Virus record (IMG/VR): IMGVR_UViG_3300025674_000164
Span: 1 to 35,189 of that record
Source: a virus
DNA length: 35,189 nucleotides
Direction: 5' to 3' (one strand)
Part shown: positions 15,689 to 24,134 of the stretch, piece by piece
Position numbering within the stretch: the first letter of the stretch is position 1
Layout: each line of letters opens with the position of its first letter
The notes under the pieces: model-generated
Seen by the model: the letters and a program-made list of their open reading frames with translations, nothing else
The model's database searches: none
Told to the model about the DNA's origin: nothing
Made by a program: the position numbers and the translations under genes

Positions 15689-16346
15689 ATATGAAGAAAT
15701 TGATCTTGGATATACAGATTTGGATGCAGACACAAGGAAAACTGGCAGGGTATATGTTGCTCCTGATGGTTCTACTTTTCCTAGTGTCACAACAGTACTA
15801 AGTATTCTCAGTGAAGACTCCATTAGAGCCTGGCGAGCCAGAGTCGGAGAAGAGGAAGCTAATAAGATTAGTACTCGAGCTGCTGGTCGCGGTACTCTTG
15901 TACATTCTATTATCGAAGGATATTTAAAAAATGAAGATACAACAAAATATCTCCCACATATTAGGCAAAGTCTTGAAAACTTGCGGCCAATTCTTGATAG
16001 ATCTATCGGGAAAATCTTTGGCCTCGAAACTGCTCTTTATAGTCGCCATCTTGGTATGGCTGGTCGTTGTGACTGTATAGCGGAGTTTGATGGTGTCCCG
16101 TCAATTATCGACTTCAAAACATCTCGCAGAATTAAGAAAAAGGAATACATTTCCAATTATTTTGCTCAGATGTCTGCGTATGCCATTATGTTTGAAGAAC
16201 GCACTGGTATGCCGATCACGAACACGGTAGTCATTATGGATGTCGATGGTGAAGATCCTTTGGTCTTTAAAGAGCACAGAGATAACTATACAAAGTTGTT
16301 ATTGGATACCAAGGCCGAATATGATAGGCGCAAATTATTTTCATAA
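15672..16346 (+). CDS. RecB-family PD-(D/E)XK exonuclease
   Basis: 224 residues from a GTG codon inside the end of the previous gene; no in-frame ATG exists nearby. The Cas4/RecB-type active site is visible in order: G-T-L-V-H78, E119, G-R-C-D134, I-I-D147-F-K149-T-S and Q166-x3-Y170. The four-cysteine Fe-S cluster of Cas4 or AddB is absent. Such nucleases in marine T4-like phages probably process DNA ends during recombination or degrade host DNA. The next promoter follows 27 nt after the stop. Confidence 0.88.
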   Translation: MNRVFEYEEIDLGYTDLDADTRKTGRVYVAPDGSTFPSVTTVLSILSEDSIRAWRARVGEEEANKISTRAAGRGTLVHSIIEGYLKNEDTTKYLPHIRQSLENLRPILDRSIGKIFGLETALYSRHLGMAGRCDCIAEFDGVPSIIDFKTSRRIKKKEYISNYFAQMSAYAIMFEERTGMPITNTVVIMDVDGEDPLVFKEHRDNYTKLLLDTKAEYDRRKLFS

Positions 16347-16384
16347 AAAAATAAAAATAATTTAAAAAAACACTTTACATTATC
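16346..16384 (+). repeat. 39-bp direct repeat, copy 1 (promoter upstream block)
   Basis: Thirty-nine bases are identical to 24769-24807. They comprise an A/T-only stretch with poly-A runs, then CACTTTACATTATC. The repeat covers the region upstream of -35, the -35 box itself and the first spacer bases. In both places it starts at the very end of a coding sequence. The A-rich part could act as an UP element. Confidence 0.9.
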
Positions 16385-16402
16385 CATAAAATGGTATATA
16401 AT
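16374..16402 (+). promoter_or_regulatory. Sigma70-type promoter P4 of the nucleotidase-glycan unit
   Basis: TTTACA at 16374-16379, 17-bp spacer, TATAAT at 16397-16402. It has the AAAAAAACAC block before -35 and a CCAT-AAA-ATGG dyad in the spacer. The leader ends in GAGGAGCTTATATT directly before the ATG at 16436. It is the only promoter of this type before 24797, so it may transcribe about 8.4 kb. Confidence 0.8.
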
Positions 16403-16435
16403 GGTTATATAATAAAAATTTGAGGAGCTTATATT

Positions 16436-16621
16436 ATGAAATATTCCTATCGTATTCTATCAGATGTCCTGGATAAAATTGCCAAGGATAATTCTACCGA
16501 AAATATTTTTGACCAAATTGAACGTCTTACAACAGACGAATGTCGAGTTCTGATCCAAATTGCCAGAACTGCAGAGGATGGGGCAATTGCCAAAATTTTT
16601 GATCAAGGAGAAACTATATGA
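16436..16621 (+). CDS. Small acidic protein, first gene of the P4 unit
   Basis: 61 residues (MKYSYRILSDVLDKIAKDNS to FDQGETI), helical, acidic and cysteine-poor. A strong GAGGAG Shine-Dalgarno lies 8 nt before the ATG. Its TGA overlaps the next ATG. It shares promoter and leader type with the unrelated first genes at 25488 and 27797, which suggests that the promoter-leader cassette has been placed before different small genes. Function unknown. Confidence 0.7.
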   Translation: MKYSYRILSDVLDKIAKDNSTENIFDQIERLTTDECRVLIQIARTAEDGAIAKIFDQGETI

Positions 16622-17160
16622 TTTATTTAGATATGGATGGAGTCATTGCAGACTTCTTTGGAGAAATCGCAGTACAGTTTGGAGTTGATCATTGGAAATC
16701 AATTCAAGATAAAGAATTATCCTTCGGTACATTGGCCAATACAGATTTCTTTAATCGTATTCCATGTTTCTTTGATGAAGATAATCCTAGTGTAAATATA
16801 TCTACTAAAATCGTTGACATTGTAAAACAACGTGCATGGCATAATGAAATTAATTGGGGTATTTGTTCATCACCTATGCGTGGTGATACATTCAACTCTG
16901 CCTACTGGAAACGTATTTGGTTGGAGCGAATGGGATTTATGCCTGAGGTAGAAAATTGTATTTTTACTTCAAACAAACATAAATATGCCTATTCAAAAAT
17001 GGATAATAAACCTAATATCCTTATTGATGATAAACCAGAAAATATCATGAGGTTTAAAAAGGCCGGTGGTTATGGGATCAGATTTCAGGCAAATTTGGAT
17101 GATATTGGCTACTTAGAAGAAGAACTTAACTTTGCACTTAATACGAGGAACATGATATGA
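16618..17160 (+). CDS. HAD-superfamily 5'(3')-deoxyribonucleotidase-like phosphatase
   Basis: 180 residues. HAD motif I is D5-M-D7-G-V-I-A-D. Motif II is ICSSP at 82-86, with a basic motif III at K120/K122. Motif IV is ILIDDKPENI at 134-143. Length and motif spacing fit the NT5C group, which dephosphorylates nucleoside monophosphates. It may adjust nucleotide pools made by the phage RNR. It is coupled on both sides by ATGA. Confidence 0.85.
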   Translation: MIYLDMDGVIADFFGEIAVQFGVDHWKSIQDKELSFGTLANTDFFNRIPCFFDEDNPSVNISTKIVDIVKQRAWHNEINWGICSSPMRGDTFNSAYWKRIWLERMGFMPEVENCIFTSNKHKYAYSKMDNKPNILIDDKPENIMRFKKAGGYGIRFQANLDDIGYLEEELNFALNTRNMI

Positions 17161-17393
17161 CATTTATGGAAACATTAAATCTTAGAACTGAATTTGAAGA
17201 ATTGTCCTCAGAGTTTTCTAGCTCAGTAGGTTCAGGTTCAAGTATAAATACTCTTGAATGGTTCGCAGAAAATGGCTTTAGGTCAAATCGTCTGCGCAAT
17301 GGTTATGATCGTGCAATGGAAATTGCTAACATAATTTTAGCGGAGTATAAAAATGGCTGCACAGAAGAAATTGGAAGCCGGGAGTCACTATGA
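17157..17393 (+). CDS. Small hypothetical protein
   Basis: 78 residues, soluble. Serine-rich middle (ELSSEFSSSVGSGSSINTLE) and a helix ending in NGYDRAMEIANIILAEYKNG. It overlaps the nucleotidase by ATGA, and its last 41 nt overlap the EF-hand membrane gene. No motif recognised. Conserved spacing inside the coupled unit supports that it is expressed. Confidence 0.65.
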   Translation: MTFMETLNLRTEFEELSSEFSSSVGSGSSINTLEWFAENGFRSNRLRNGYDRAMEIANIILAEYKNGCTEEIGSRESL

Positions 17394-17703
17394 ACACTTT
17401 GATAAAGATGGTGATGGTGTTATCACAGATGAAGAGTTCGCATTAGAACGTGAAATGATGAGAGCAGATAACGAAGATAAGAAAGAAGATCAGATCCGTC
17501 GTATGGCATGGTTTGCTTTATGGGGATTGTTGATATATCCAGTAGGCATCGTTGTAACAGACGTATTGCCTTTTAGTTTTGAGAGCACAAGTCAGCTGTT
17601 GGCTGATATTGCTCCAACTTACTTTGTTTCTGTATCAGCATTAGTTGGTGCTTTCTTTGGTGCTCAAGCATATCAAAAGGCAAAAACAAACCCTAAAAAG
17701 TAA
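17353..17703 (+). CDS. EF-hand membrane protein
   Basis: 116 residues. A canonical EF-hand loop at 17-28, D-K-D-G-D-G-V-I-T-D-E-E, has every calcium ligand present. A charged linker follows, then two membrane helices at about 51-73 (WFALWGLLIYPVGIVV) and 86-106 (FVSVSALVGAFFGAQAY). I recall this architecture (KLEAGSHYEHFDKDGDG) from marine T4-like phages, unnamed. Calcium-gated membrane permeabilisation, or signalling in lysis or superinfection, is conceivable; that is inference. It is 3 nt before the glycan cluster. Confidence 0.82.
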   Translation: MAAQKKLEAGSHYEHFDKDGDGVITDEEFALEREMMRADNEDKKEDQIRRMAWFALWGLLIYPVGIVVTDVLPFSFESTSQLLADIAPTYFVSVSALVGAFFGAQAYQKAKTNPKK

Positions 17704-17706
17704 GTT

Positions 17707-18474
17707 ATGAAAAATTTAGTATTTCAATATTATATACCGTATGAAATGAATGATGCAGACCTTGGTGGAATAGAGATGCCTGAATGGGCAAAGGCTGGTT
17801 CTCGTTCTGCTAAGGCTTATGCAGATATATGTGGCGCTGAATATATTTTAGATCACACCAGATATTTTCAACACATAGATCCAAGACTAGATTCCACCAA
17901 ATTAATATTCGATGAGAAATGGGATGAATACGATAATATTCTTTCCATTGATTTGGATATGCTTATTTCTACCAAGTGGAACATTTTTGATTATATAATT
18001 GGTGATGTTGCAATGGTACATGAGCTTGGTGTTCATACCGGTGGTCCTGCAAGATGGATGCAAAGAGTAATGGATGTGCCTCTTTATCAAAGAGGTATTA
18101 TTGCATATGGTAAACATCTGTTTGGTGAAAAATGGATGTTTCCAAAGTCTGAAAAATATCCAGAAGAAAGATTCCGTTACCTAAATGGTGGACTGCAATT
18201 ATGGTCACGTGAAGGTAGACAAAAGGCAAGAGAACATTTTACCTCACTTGATGATTATATAATACACACTCGTTATACTGAACAGATGTATATCAATTTG
18301 CAATTATCACAACCAGTATTTGATGTGGTTGAACTTGATACATCATGGAATCGACTGCCTTATCAGTGGCCAAATAAACAACCTGATGGTAAAATTAATC
18401 ATTTTCTTGCCAGAACAAAATTTAATATGCCAGAACTTGAAAAAACGGAGTTAAGTGTATGGGACAATTCTTAG
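17707..18474 (+). CDS. GT-A-type glycosyltransferase-like protein (first of three paralogues)
   Basis: 255 residues. Opens with VFQYYIP, then an alpha/beta region leading to IDLDM with D82-x-D84, the metal and nucleotide-sugar binding motif of GT-A folds. The pattern 'DEYDNILSIDLDML', the later NGGLQLWSREGRQKAREHF and 'YTEQMYINLQL' recur in the genes at 19345 and 20726, indicating a family that has multiplied here. It probably transfers a sugar onto a cell-surface or virion glycan. Overlaps the next gene by 16 nt. Confidence 0.78.
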   Translation: MKNLVFQYYIPYEMNDADLGGIEMPEWAKAGSRSAKAYADICGAEYILDHTRYFQHIDPRLDSTKLIFDEKWDEYDNILSIDLDMLISTKWNIFDYIIGDVAMVHELGVHTGGPARWMQRVMDVPLYQRGIIAYGKHLFGEKWMFPKSEKYPEERFRYLNGGLQLWSREGRQKAREHFTSLDDYIIHTRYTEQMYINLQLSQPVFDVVELDTSWNRLPYQWPNKQPDGKINHFLARTKFNMPELEKTELSVWDNS

Positions 18475-19058
18475 AAATTGCAGCAGATAGACCACGGGGT
18501 TTAAATTGGACAGTAGTGAATCTGCAAGATAGAGCAGGTGTGGATAACCTTGACCTTACCAATTTGCCTACACCATATATGGATAACCAGTTTGATGGTA
18601 TTTACTCAGAACACTTTATTGAACATATGCACAAATACCAAGGAATAAATTTTTTTAAAGAGGCATACCGTATCCTAAAACCTGGTGGAACAATTCGTAC
18701 CGTTTGGCCACCTTATGAGTTTGTGGAAAAATTAGTGAGTGATGAAAGATTAGAACCAGACGAAAAAGAGTTTGTGGATCACTATCATGCATTCTATGTT
18801 GTAAAACATAAGTTTGCTGCACCAGGAAATCATCATAGAAGTAAAAGAGAACAATGCGCACTTGGGTTATTATATCAGAATGGTGAACATTTATATATCT
18901 GGAGAAAGCAAGAAATGATCGATGCACTTAAGGATATCGGATTTAGAGTAGTAAAGGAATGTAAATACCAAGAAAGCAGTGTTCCTGATTTTAAAAATAT
19001 TGATACACCAGGTAAAATTCGTATGTTGCATTCAGCAGTTGTTGAGGCAAAGAAATGA
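18459..19058 (+). CDS. Methyltransferase-11-like protein lacking the N-terminal SAM motif
   Basis: 199 residues. It has the second half of the class I fold: VDNLDLTNLPTPYMDNQFDG, IYSEHFIEHM and FKEAYRILKPGGTIRTVWP, as in SAM-dependent enzymes of surface-glycan clusters. The usual glycine-rich motif I (LxLGCG) before it is missing. The start reads MGQFLEIAADRPRGLNW instead. Upstream sequence in the frame belongs to the preceding glycosyltransferase region, so this is not an obvious mis-start. Either SAM binding differs or the protein is non-catalytic. Confidence 0.75.
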   Translation: MGQFLEIAADRPRGLNWTVVNLQDRAGVDNLDLTNLPTPYMDNQFDGIYSEHFIEHMHKYQGINFFKEAYRILKPGGTIRTVWPPYEFVEKLVSDERLEPDEKEFVDHYHAFYVVKHKFAAPGNHHRSKREQCALGLLYQNGEHLYIWRKQEMIDALKDIGFRVVKECKYQESSVPDFKNIDTPGKIRMLHSAVVEAKK

Positions 19059-19348
19059 GAATCGTAACTGAATTTGATGGTAAACAGCAAAAATTTCACT
19101 ATTATTGGTTACCACTTATATACAAACATAATGAATGCCAATTTTATATTCAGGCACCCAGAGGATTTGTATATCCAAAAGATATAAAAAATCTAAAAGT
19201 AAATGAAGTTCCAAGTGGCAAAGGTCCAACGCTAAGATGCCCTATGAACTTGGTACCTACATATATTGCAATGGAACGATTTGGTAAAAAGAAAAGTGAC
19301 TGGGATGGAACCCCTGAAGATCTAGGTGAAAGGTTTTATGAGGTATGA
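19055..19348 (+). CDS. Small hypothetical protein inside the glycan cluster
   Basis: 97 residues, beta-rich by eye (KFHYYWLPLIYKHNECQFYI), with one Cys pair and the ending WDGTPEDLGERFYEV. Coupled by ATGA to the methyltransferase upstream and the glycosyltransferase downstream, so it is made with them. I cannot tell whether it is an accessory of those enzymes. Confidence 0.7.
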   Translation: MRIVTEFDGKQQKFHYYWLPLIYKHNECQFYIQAPRGFVYPKDIKNLKVNEVPSGKGPTLRCPMNLVPTYIAMERFGKKKSDWDGTPEDLGERFYEV

Positions 19349-20016
19349 ATATAATATTACAACACTTTGATGGTGACCTAAGACCACTTGATGAAAAGTC
19401 CGTAGAAAATATTATGGCATATGCCGATATGGTTGGTGCAGATTATCGTCTGATCCGTGGCAAACCATTTCGCAAACATCTCACATCTCCATGTCAAAAA
19501 GTGTATATGTTGGATAAAGAATTTGATGAGTATGATCAGGTGCTCATGCTTGATATTGATATGTTTGCGCCAAAGGGTATGACCGAAAATATATTTGAAC
19601 TTGAGGGTGTTGGTTTATATGCCGATGTGCAGAAAATGCTTCATAGAAAAATTGCTGCACAATATCCAATGATTGCAAGTTTATCAGTTCCATATTGGGG
19701 TGGTGCCATTTATAAAATGGATAAAACAATGCGCATGACACTTAGGCAACATCTAGATGGTAATGAAGGATGGATGAACAATTATAATAAACTTTATCAT
19801 TTTGAAGATGAAGGAATCATGCACACTCTTGCTTATAGGCAAGGATTAAAATGTGAAGATAAATATATTTTGAATCAGAAATGGTGTCAGTGTTCATTTT
19901 TACCTAATCCAGAAAATGCTGGATTTATTCATGTTCGTACCAAAATAACCCCTTCCGGGCCAAAACGTGAAAAGATAGAAAATTACAAAGAGTTAGTTGA
20001 AAAAGAAATATTATGA
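19345..20016 (+). CDS. GT-A-type glycosyltransferase-like protein (second paralogue)
   Basis: 223 residues. The segment DEYDQVLMLDIDMFAPKG carries D70-x-D72. YWGGAIYKMDKTMRMTLRQH and FEDEGIMHTLAYRQG correspond to acceptor-side and second metal regions of the paralogue at 17707. The C-terminus NAGFIHVRTKI resembles the histidine-containing end of GT8-like enzymes. ATGA overlaps on both sides. Probably adds a sugar from a host nucleotide-sugar donor. Confidence 0.77.
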   Translation: MNIILQHFDGDLRPLDEKSVENIMAYADMVGADYRLIRGKPFRKHLTSPCQKVYMLDKEFDEYDQVLMLDIDMFAPKGMTENIFELEGVGLYADVQKMLHRKIAAQYPMIASLSVPYWGGAIYKMDKTMRMTLRQHLDGNEGWMNNYNKLYHFEDEGIMHTLAYRQGLKCEDKYILNQKWCQCSFLPNPENAGFIHVRTKITPSGPKREKIENYKELVEKEIL

Positions 20017-20729
20017 CCTATATGGCATACTGGGGTGATCATGATGGTCCTAACTTTGGTGATATACTAAACGGACCTCTTTTGGATCACTATGGTGTGA
20101 ATTATAAACACACAAGAGATTATCCCGCAGGCAATTTATTTGTTATAGGATCCGTGGCAAGATTGGCATTACCTGGATCAATAGTAGTTGGTTCTGGTGC
20201 TATTCGTAAAACAGAAGTCTATAATCCGTCTGTTAATTTCCGTAGTGTAAGAGGTCCGAGAACTCGTGAAATGGTATTAAAGGGTGGTGGTAACTGCCCT
20301 GAGATTTATGGTGACCCTGCTCTTTTATTACCACGTATTGTTCCAGCGCAAGAAAAGAAATATAAAATAGGTTGCACAGTTCACTACGTTCATCGTAAAC
20401 CTCATATTATTGATTCATTAAAAAAGTCTGGTTATCATTATATCGACATCTTTAACGAAGACCCTCTTGAAGTTGCAAAAGAAATATCGCGTTGTGAAAA
20501 AATGATATCAACTAGTTTACATGGTATTATTGCTGCTCATGCATATGGAATACCTGCTGCACACTTTCACTTTAATGGTAAAAAACTTCATGGCGATGGA
20601 GTAAAGTTCCTGGATCATTATGAGGCTATGAATTTGGACCATAGTTGCGATCGTATAGATAATTTAGTGTTTAGGGTTGGTACATTACCAAATCTAAATT
20701 TAATTGAAAATGAGATAAAAAAATTATGA
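20013..20729 (+). CDS. Polysaccharide pyruvyltransferase-like protein
   Basis: 238 residues. The family pattern is clear: N-F-G-D-I-L-N at 14-20, VIGSVARLALPGSIVVGSGA, VRGPRTREM, GDPALLLP and STSLHGIIAAHAYGIPA. Enzymes of this type (ExoV/CsaB-like) add a pyruvate ketal to sugars of exopolysaccharide or cell-wall glycans using phosphoenolpyruvate. A phage copy would add a negative charge to the glycan built by the neighbouring enzymes. Coupled by ATGA on both sides. Confidence 0.85.
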   Translation: MTYMAYWGDHDGPNFGDILNGPLLDHYGVNYKHTRDYPAGNLFVIGSVARLALPGSIVVGSGAIRKTEVYNPSVNFRSVRGPRTREMVLKGGGNCPEIYGDPALLLPRIVPAQEKKYKIGCTVHYVHRKPHIIDSLKKSGYHYIDIFNEDPLEVAKEISRCEKMISTSLHGIIAAHAYGIPAAHFHFNGKKLHGDGVKFLDHYEAMNLDHSCDRIDNLVFRVGTLPNLNLIENEIKKL

Positions 20730-21526
20730 AGGCACTAATATATCAATTTTGGGAAGGCAAGATTTCATCTGGAAATAGAGCAGGTGTAGACCTAATGGAA
20801 CAATATGCCAAAAGGATTGGAGTAGAACATCAGTTCGAAACTAACCCATCTTGGCCATCCGATTGTCATATACAGAGAAAAGGATTAGGTAGATATAATC
20901 CACACTATGGTGCTTTCAAACCTATATTTGATTCATATTATGATGATTATGATTATATTCTATTTTGTGATACAGATGTGGTTCCGAGAAACACTTCTGA
21001 AAACATATTTAATGAGTTCGGTTCATTTGATATAGGTGTATGTGAAGAACATATGCAACCAGAGAATAGGCAAAAATATAATATTGGTGGTATTAACAGT
21101 CAGAATGATCTACGTTGGCACGATATAATTAAAGAAAAATATGGTCATAATATGCCTAAAGATGATCAGGGTAGACACAGAGTATTTAATTCTGGCTGTG
21201 TCCTATATAGTAAAGAAGGTAGAAATAAAGCACAATCCGTTTTTAAGGATTTTAAAGAATACACTGATCTGATGGCCAGAAGTGGAATGCCTCCATTTTA
21301 TCAAGGGGATCAAAATTACTTAAATGCAATGTTACCTGCATTTAATTGGACCATAATGGATTATAAATGGAATAGCCAAATATTTTTTCAACCAGGCACA
21401 AGTGGTGATAACAGACCTATTGCAGATTATACCGAAAACGCTAACTTTGTGCATGTACAACTCCGTGGTGCTGATCACTATGATATGGATAGATTAAAGG
21501 GAGTAATAAATTATGCTAACGGCTGA
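20726..21526 (+). CDS. GT-A-type glycosyltransferase-like protein (third paralogue)
   Basis: 266 residues. DDYDYILFCDTDVV carries D82-x-D84. VFNSGCVLYSKEGRNKAQSV and YQGDQNYLNAML are the counterparts of the regions in the paralogues at 17707 and 19345. The C-terminal FVHVQLRGADHYDM holds a likely metal-binding His. Longest of the three. Its last 14 nt overlap the next gene, whose own Shine-Dalgarno (GGGAG) lies inside it. Confidence 0.78.
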   Translation: MKALIYQFWEGKISSGNRAGVDLMEQYAKRIGVEHQFETNPSWPSDCHIQRKGLGRYNPHYGAFKPIFDSYYDDYDYILFCDTDVVPRNTSENIFNEFGSFDIGVCEEHMQPENRQKYNIGGINSQNDLRWHDIIKEKYGHNMPKDDQGRHRVFNSGCVLYSKEGRNKAQSVFKDFKEYTDLMARSGMPPFYQGDQNYLNAMLPAFNWTIMDYKWNSQIFFQPGTSGDNRPIADYTENANFVHVQLRGADHYDMDRLKGVINYANG

Positions 21527-22103
21527 TTTAAAAAAAGTAAAATCGGTAGATGAATTCTACGTACAAATTCGTTCACAACAAGAAGCGTATCACGGTGCAG
21601 ATTATTGCGCTATGCACAATGCTATCCGTAGATATATGAAAGACTGTAGATCATATAAAGAACTTGGAACACATCAAGGTGGTTCTGCATCTGCAGCAAT
21701 GACCTGTAAACACAAACCAGAATATATGGAACTAGTAGATATTAACCATGAAAAATATAGATGGAAATTAAAATCACTTGCCGAACCATATTGTAAAGAA
21801 CATGGCATTGAGCTTGTAGTAAAAGAAGCAGATTCAACTAGTATTAATTCTATAAGTGATCGTGATATTGATATGCTAATGATTGATTCACTGCATATCA
21901 GAAGTCACATGGAAAAAGAATTATCCTTACACGGTCCATACATTCAAAAATATATTATTGCCCATGATACCACTATCTGTCAAGATAGACCAAAAGATGC
22001 TCTTTACCGTTGTCTTTCAGATTTTTGTGATAATAATAGCCGTTGGAGTATTATCGAACGTGGTAAAACAAACGTAGGATATACGGTGTTGAAAAAATCA
22101 TGA
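21513..22103 (+). CDS. SAM-dependent methyltransferase (Methyltransf_24/CmcI-like)
   Basis: 196 residues. Motif I is E-L-G-T-H-Q-G-G-S at 50-58. V-D-I at 75-77 is the acidic ribose-binding position. I-D-S-L-H at 124-128 and I-A-H-D-T at 150-153 give the metal-site pattern of CmcI and rhamnosyl O-methyltransferase-like enzymes. Unlike the methyltransferase at 18459, all SAM-binding elements are present. It probably O-methylates a sugar, capping or masking it. Confidence 0.8.
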   Translation: MLTADLKKVKSVDEFYVQIRSQQEAYHGADYCAMHNAIRRYMKDCRSYKELGTHQGGSASAAMTCKHKPEYMELVDINHEKYRWKLKSLAEPYCKEHGIELVVKEADSTSINSISDRDIDMLMIDSLHIRSHMEKELSLHGPYIQKYIIAHDTTICQDRPKDALYRCLSDFCDNNSRWSIIERGKTNVGYTVLKKS

Positions 22104-22795
22104 TTGCAGTCTCTATTGTCATTCCTCATAATCAGGTTTCCTTTGATGGATATGAAACACTAACTAAATCTTCTGAAAAGGTTCAGAATGAATTTAAGAT
22201 AGAAAAGTTTGATGCAGTAACTCCTGACTTGGCAGATATTGTATTTAAAGGAAATGGAATTAAGTGGACTTATCCCTGGGAAGGAGAGGCAATAGACTTT
22301 GCAAGTGGATTGATAAAACGTGCATATCCAACCACCTACCCTAAAAGACGTATGGCATGTTTTGCTAGTCATTATCTTTTATGGTACAGATCCTTTAAAG
22401 AGGATATTCCTTTATTGGTTTTGGAACACGATTCCGTATTTGTGCATAAGTTTGATCCTCAACCAATTATAGATTCAAAGTATGATATTGTTGGGATCAA
22501 TAACCCTCTTATGGCAACTAGAAGAGCAAAGAAATTTTATGACATCGTAAAAGAGAACAAAGAAGATATACAACCTGTTCCTTCAATAGATGAATGGAAT
22601 GTTCCTCAAGGCCTTGCCGGAAATAGTGCATATATAATTAAACCAAATGGGGCCAAAGAGCTTATTGCGGCCGTTGAAAAATATGGTGCTTGGCCAAATG
22701 ATGCATTAATGTGCAAACAACTGATACCTAATATGGGTGTGACAAGAAGGTTTTATACAAAAGTACAAGGGTTGCCTTCAACTACAACAGGATAG
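22100..22795 (+). CDS. GT25-like glycosyltransferase A
   Basis: 231 residues. RRMACFASHYLLWYRSF at about 83-99 and LVLEHDSVF with E109-x-D111 are the two landmarks of GT25 LPS glycosyltransferases (the 'C-x-x-S-H' helix and the ExD metal motif). PQGLAGNSAYIIKPNGAKEL is the matching later loop. The next gene is a divergent relative with the same landmarks, so this is a tandem pair. Acceptor unknown. Confidence 0.8.
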   Translation: MIAVSIVIPHNQVSFDGYETLTKSSEKVQNEFKIEKFDAVTPDLADIVFKGNGIKWTYPWEGEAIDFASGLIKRAYPTTYPKRRMACFASHYLLWYRSFKEDIPLLVLEHDSVFVHKFDPQPIIDSKYDIVGINNPLMATRRAKKFYDIVKENKEDIQPVPSIDEWNVPQGLAGNSAYIIKPNGAKELIAAVEKYGAWPNDALMCKQLIPNMGVTRRFYTKVQGLPSTTTG

Positions 22796-22798
22796 ATT

Positions 22799-23464
22799 AT
22801 GGAATACGAAGCATATGTCATTACAATTATGGATGAGGAAAAATCCGTAAAGGCCGCAAAAAGGTGTATTAAATCTGCGGCAATGTATAATTTGAATGTG
22901 CAGATGTTTGCGGCATTAACACCAAAGGATGATCCTGAAACTCAGTTTAAAGTTAGGAATATTCCAACCCATAATTTTGAAGAGGTTTATTCCAGACGAG
23001 TAAATTGTATGTCTGCATTTCTTTCACATTTTAGTTTATGGGAAAAATGTGTACTGAGTGGAAAAAGAACAGTAATTTTTGAACATGATGCTTTTGTGAC
23101 TGGCGATGTGCCAGTAAAGGCAAATTTCAGACACTTTATGACATTTTCAAAACCATCATATGGTGAATATAATACACCAACAACTTTGGGTGTCAATCCA
23201 TTAATACAGAAAAGATATTTTGGCGGTGCACATGGATATATTGTAAGTCCAGAAGGTGCATGGATATTAGTTGAGGCCGCGCAAAGAATTGCAAGACCTA
23301 CTGATATATTTTTAAATAGAGAAAACTTTCCATCAATGCAAGAGTATTTTCCTTGGTCGTGTGAGGCCAGGGATAATTTTAGTACTATTCAAAATGCAAA
23401 TGGCTGTCAAAGTAAACACAACTATACATCAAATGGTAATTATGAGTTAGTAAATGTCAAGTAA
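22799..23464 (+). CDS. GT25-like glycosyltransferase B
   Basis: 221 residues. VNCMSAFLSHFSLWEKCV at about 68-85 and VIFEHDAFV with E95-x-D97 mirror the gene before it. FGGAHGYIVSPEGAWILVEA is the matching later region. It starts 3 nt after the previous stop with no strong Shine-Dalgarno, so it is likely translated by re-initiation. Overlaps the next gene by 11 nt. Confidence 0.8.
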   Translation: MEYEAYVITIMDEEKSVKAAKRCIKSAAMYNLNVQMFAALTPKDDPETQFKVRNIPTHNFEEVYSRRVNCMSAFLSHFSLWEKCVLSGKRTVIFEHDAFVTGDVPVKANFRHFMTFSKPSYGEYNTPTTLGVNPLIQKRYFGGAHGYIVSPEGAWILVEAAQRIARPTDIFLNRENFPSMQEYFPWSCEARDNFSTIQNANGCQSKHNYTSNGNYELVNVK

Positions 23465-24134
23465 AAGATATCCCGAATGCGTACTTACTGGTTGTGATTC
23501 TAATACTGAATGGCAACTAAATTGGTTTATTGAAAATTATGGCCAACACGAAAAACGCCCCTTAATCATAGCAGACTTTGGAATGTCCGAAGAATATTTA
23601 AGATATGTTTCGAGTCACCCACAGGTCAATGGTATTATGAACCTCCGTAAAACCAAAGAGGAAGGTTGGTTTAATAAACCAATAGCAATATTTAATTCAC
23701 CAGCAAATAAAACAGTTTGGGTAGATACTGATTGTGAAATAAAAACTAATTTAAATCCTTTATTCAGAATGATTGTTCCTAATAAATTAAATATGGTAGA
23801 GGATAAACCATGGACAAAGAGGCGTGGTGAGATTTGGCATAACTCTGGAGTTGTTGGGGTAATAGGCAGACCAAAAATTTTACATGATTGGTGTAATGAA
23901 ATTCGTGCAAATCCAAAAAAGGGTGATCAAGAAGTCCTACACAGTTTATTGAATCCTATTACAAGAATCACATATATAAATGACATACCATTTGAATGGA
24001 ATGTGATGCGTCTTGCCACAGATGAGGACGGATATACAGGGCCAATAAATATTCAACACCATACAGGGTTTAAAGGTAAGGATAAAATAAAAGGTTTAAT
24101 GAAAATTAGAGAGGCAATATTTAAAAATGGCTAG
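23454..24134 (+). CDS. GT-A-type glycosyltransferase-like protein
   Basis: 226 residues. WVDTDCEIKTNL at about 89-100 carries D91-x-D93. HNSGVVGVIGRPKILHDW and KKGDQEVLHSLL follow as in nucleotide-diphospho-sugar transferases. It is not an obvious paralogue of the 17707/19345/20726 trio: the N-terminus (YPECVLTGCDSNTEWQLNWF) differs. It overlaps the next gene by 8 nt. Confidence 0.75.
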   Translation: MSSKRYPECVLTGCDSNTEWQLNWFIENYGQHEKRPLIIADFGMSEEYLRYVSSHPQVNGIMNLRKTKEEGWFNKPIAIFNSPANKTVWVDTDCEIKTNLNPLFRMIVPNKLNMVEDKPWTKRRGEIWHNSGVVGVIGRPKILHDWCNEIRANPKKGDQEVLHSLLNPITRITYINDIPFEWNVMRLATDEDGYTGPINIQHHTGFKGKDKIKGLMKIREAIFKNG

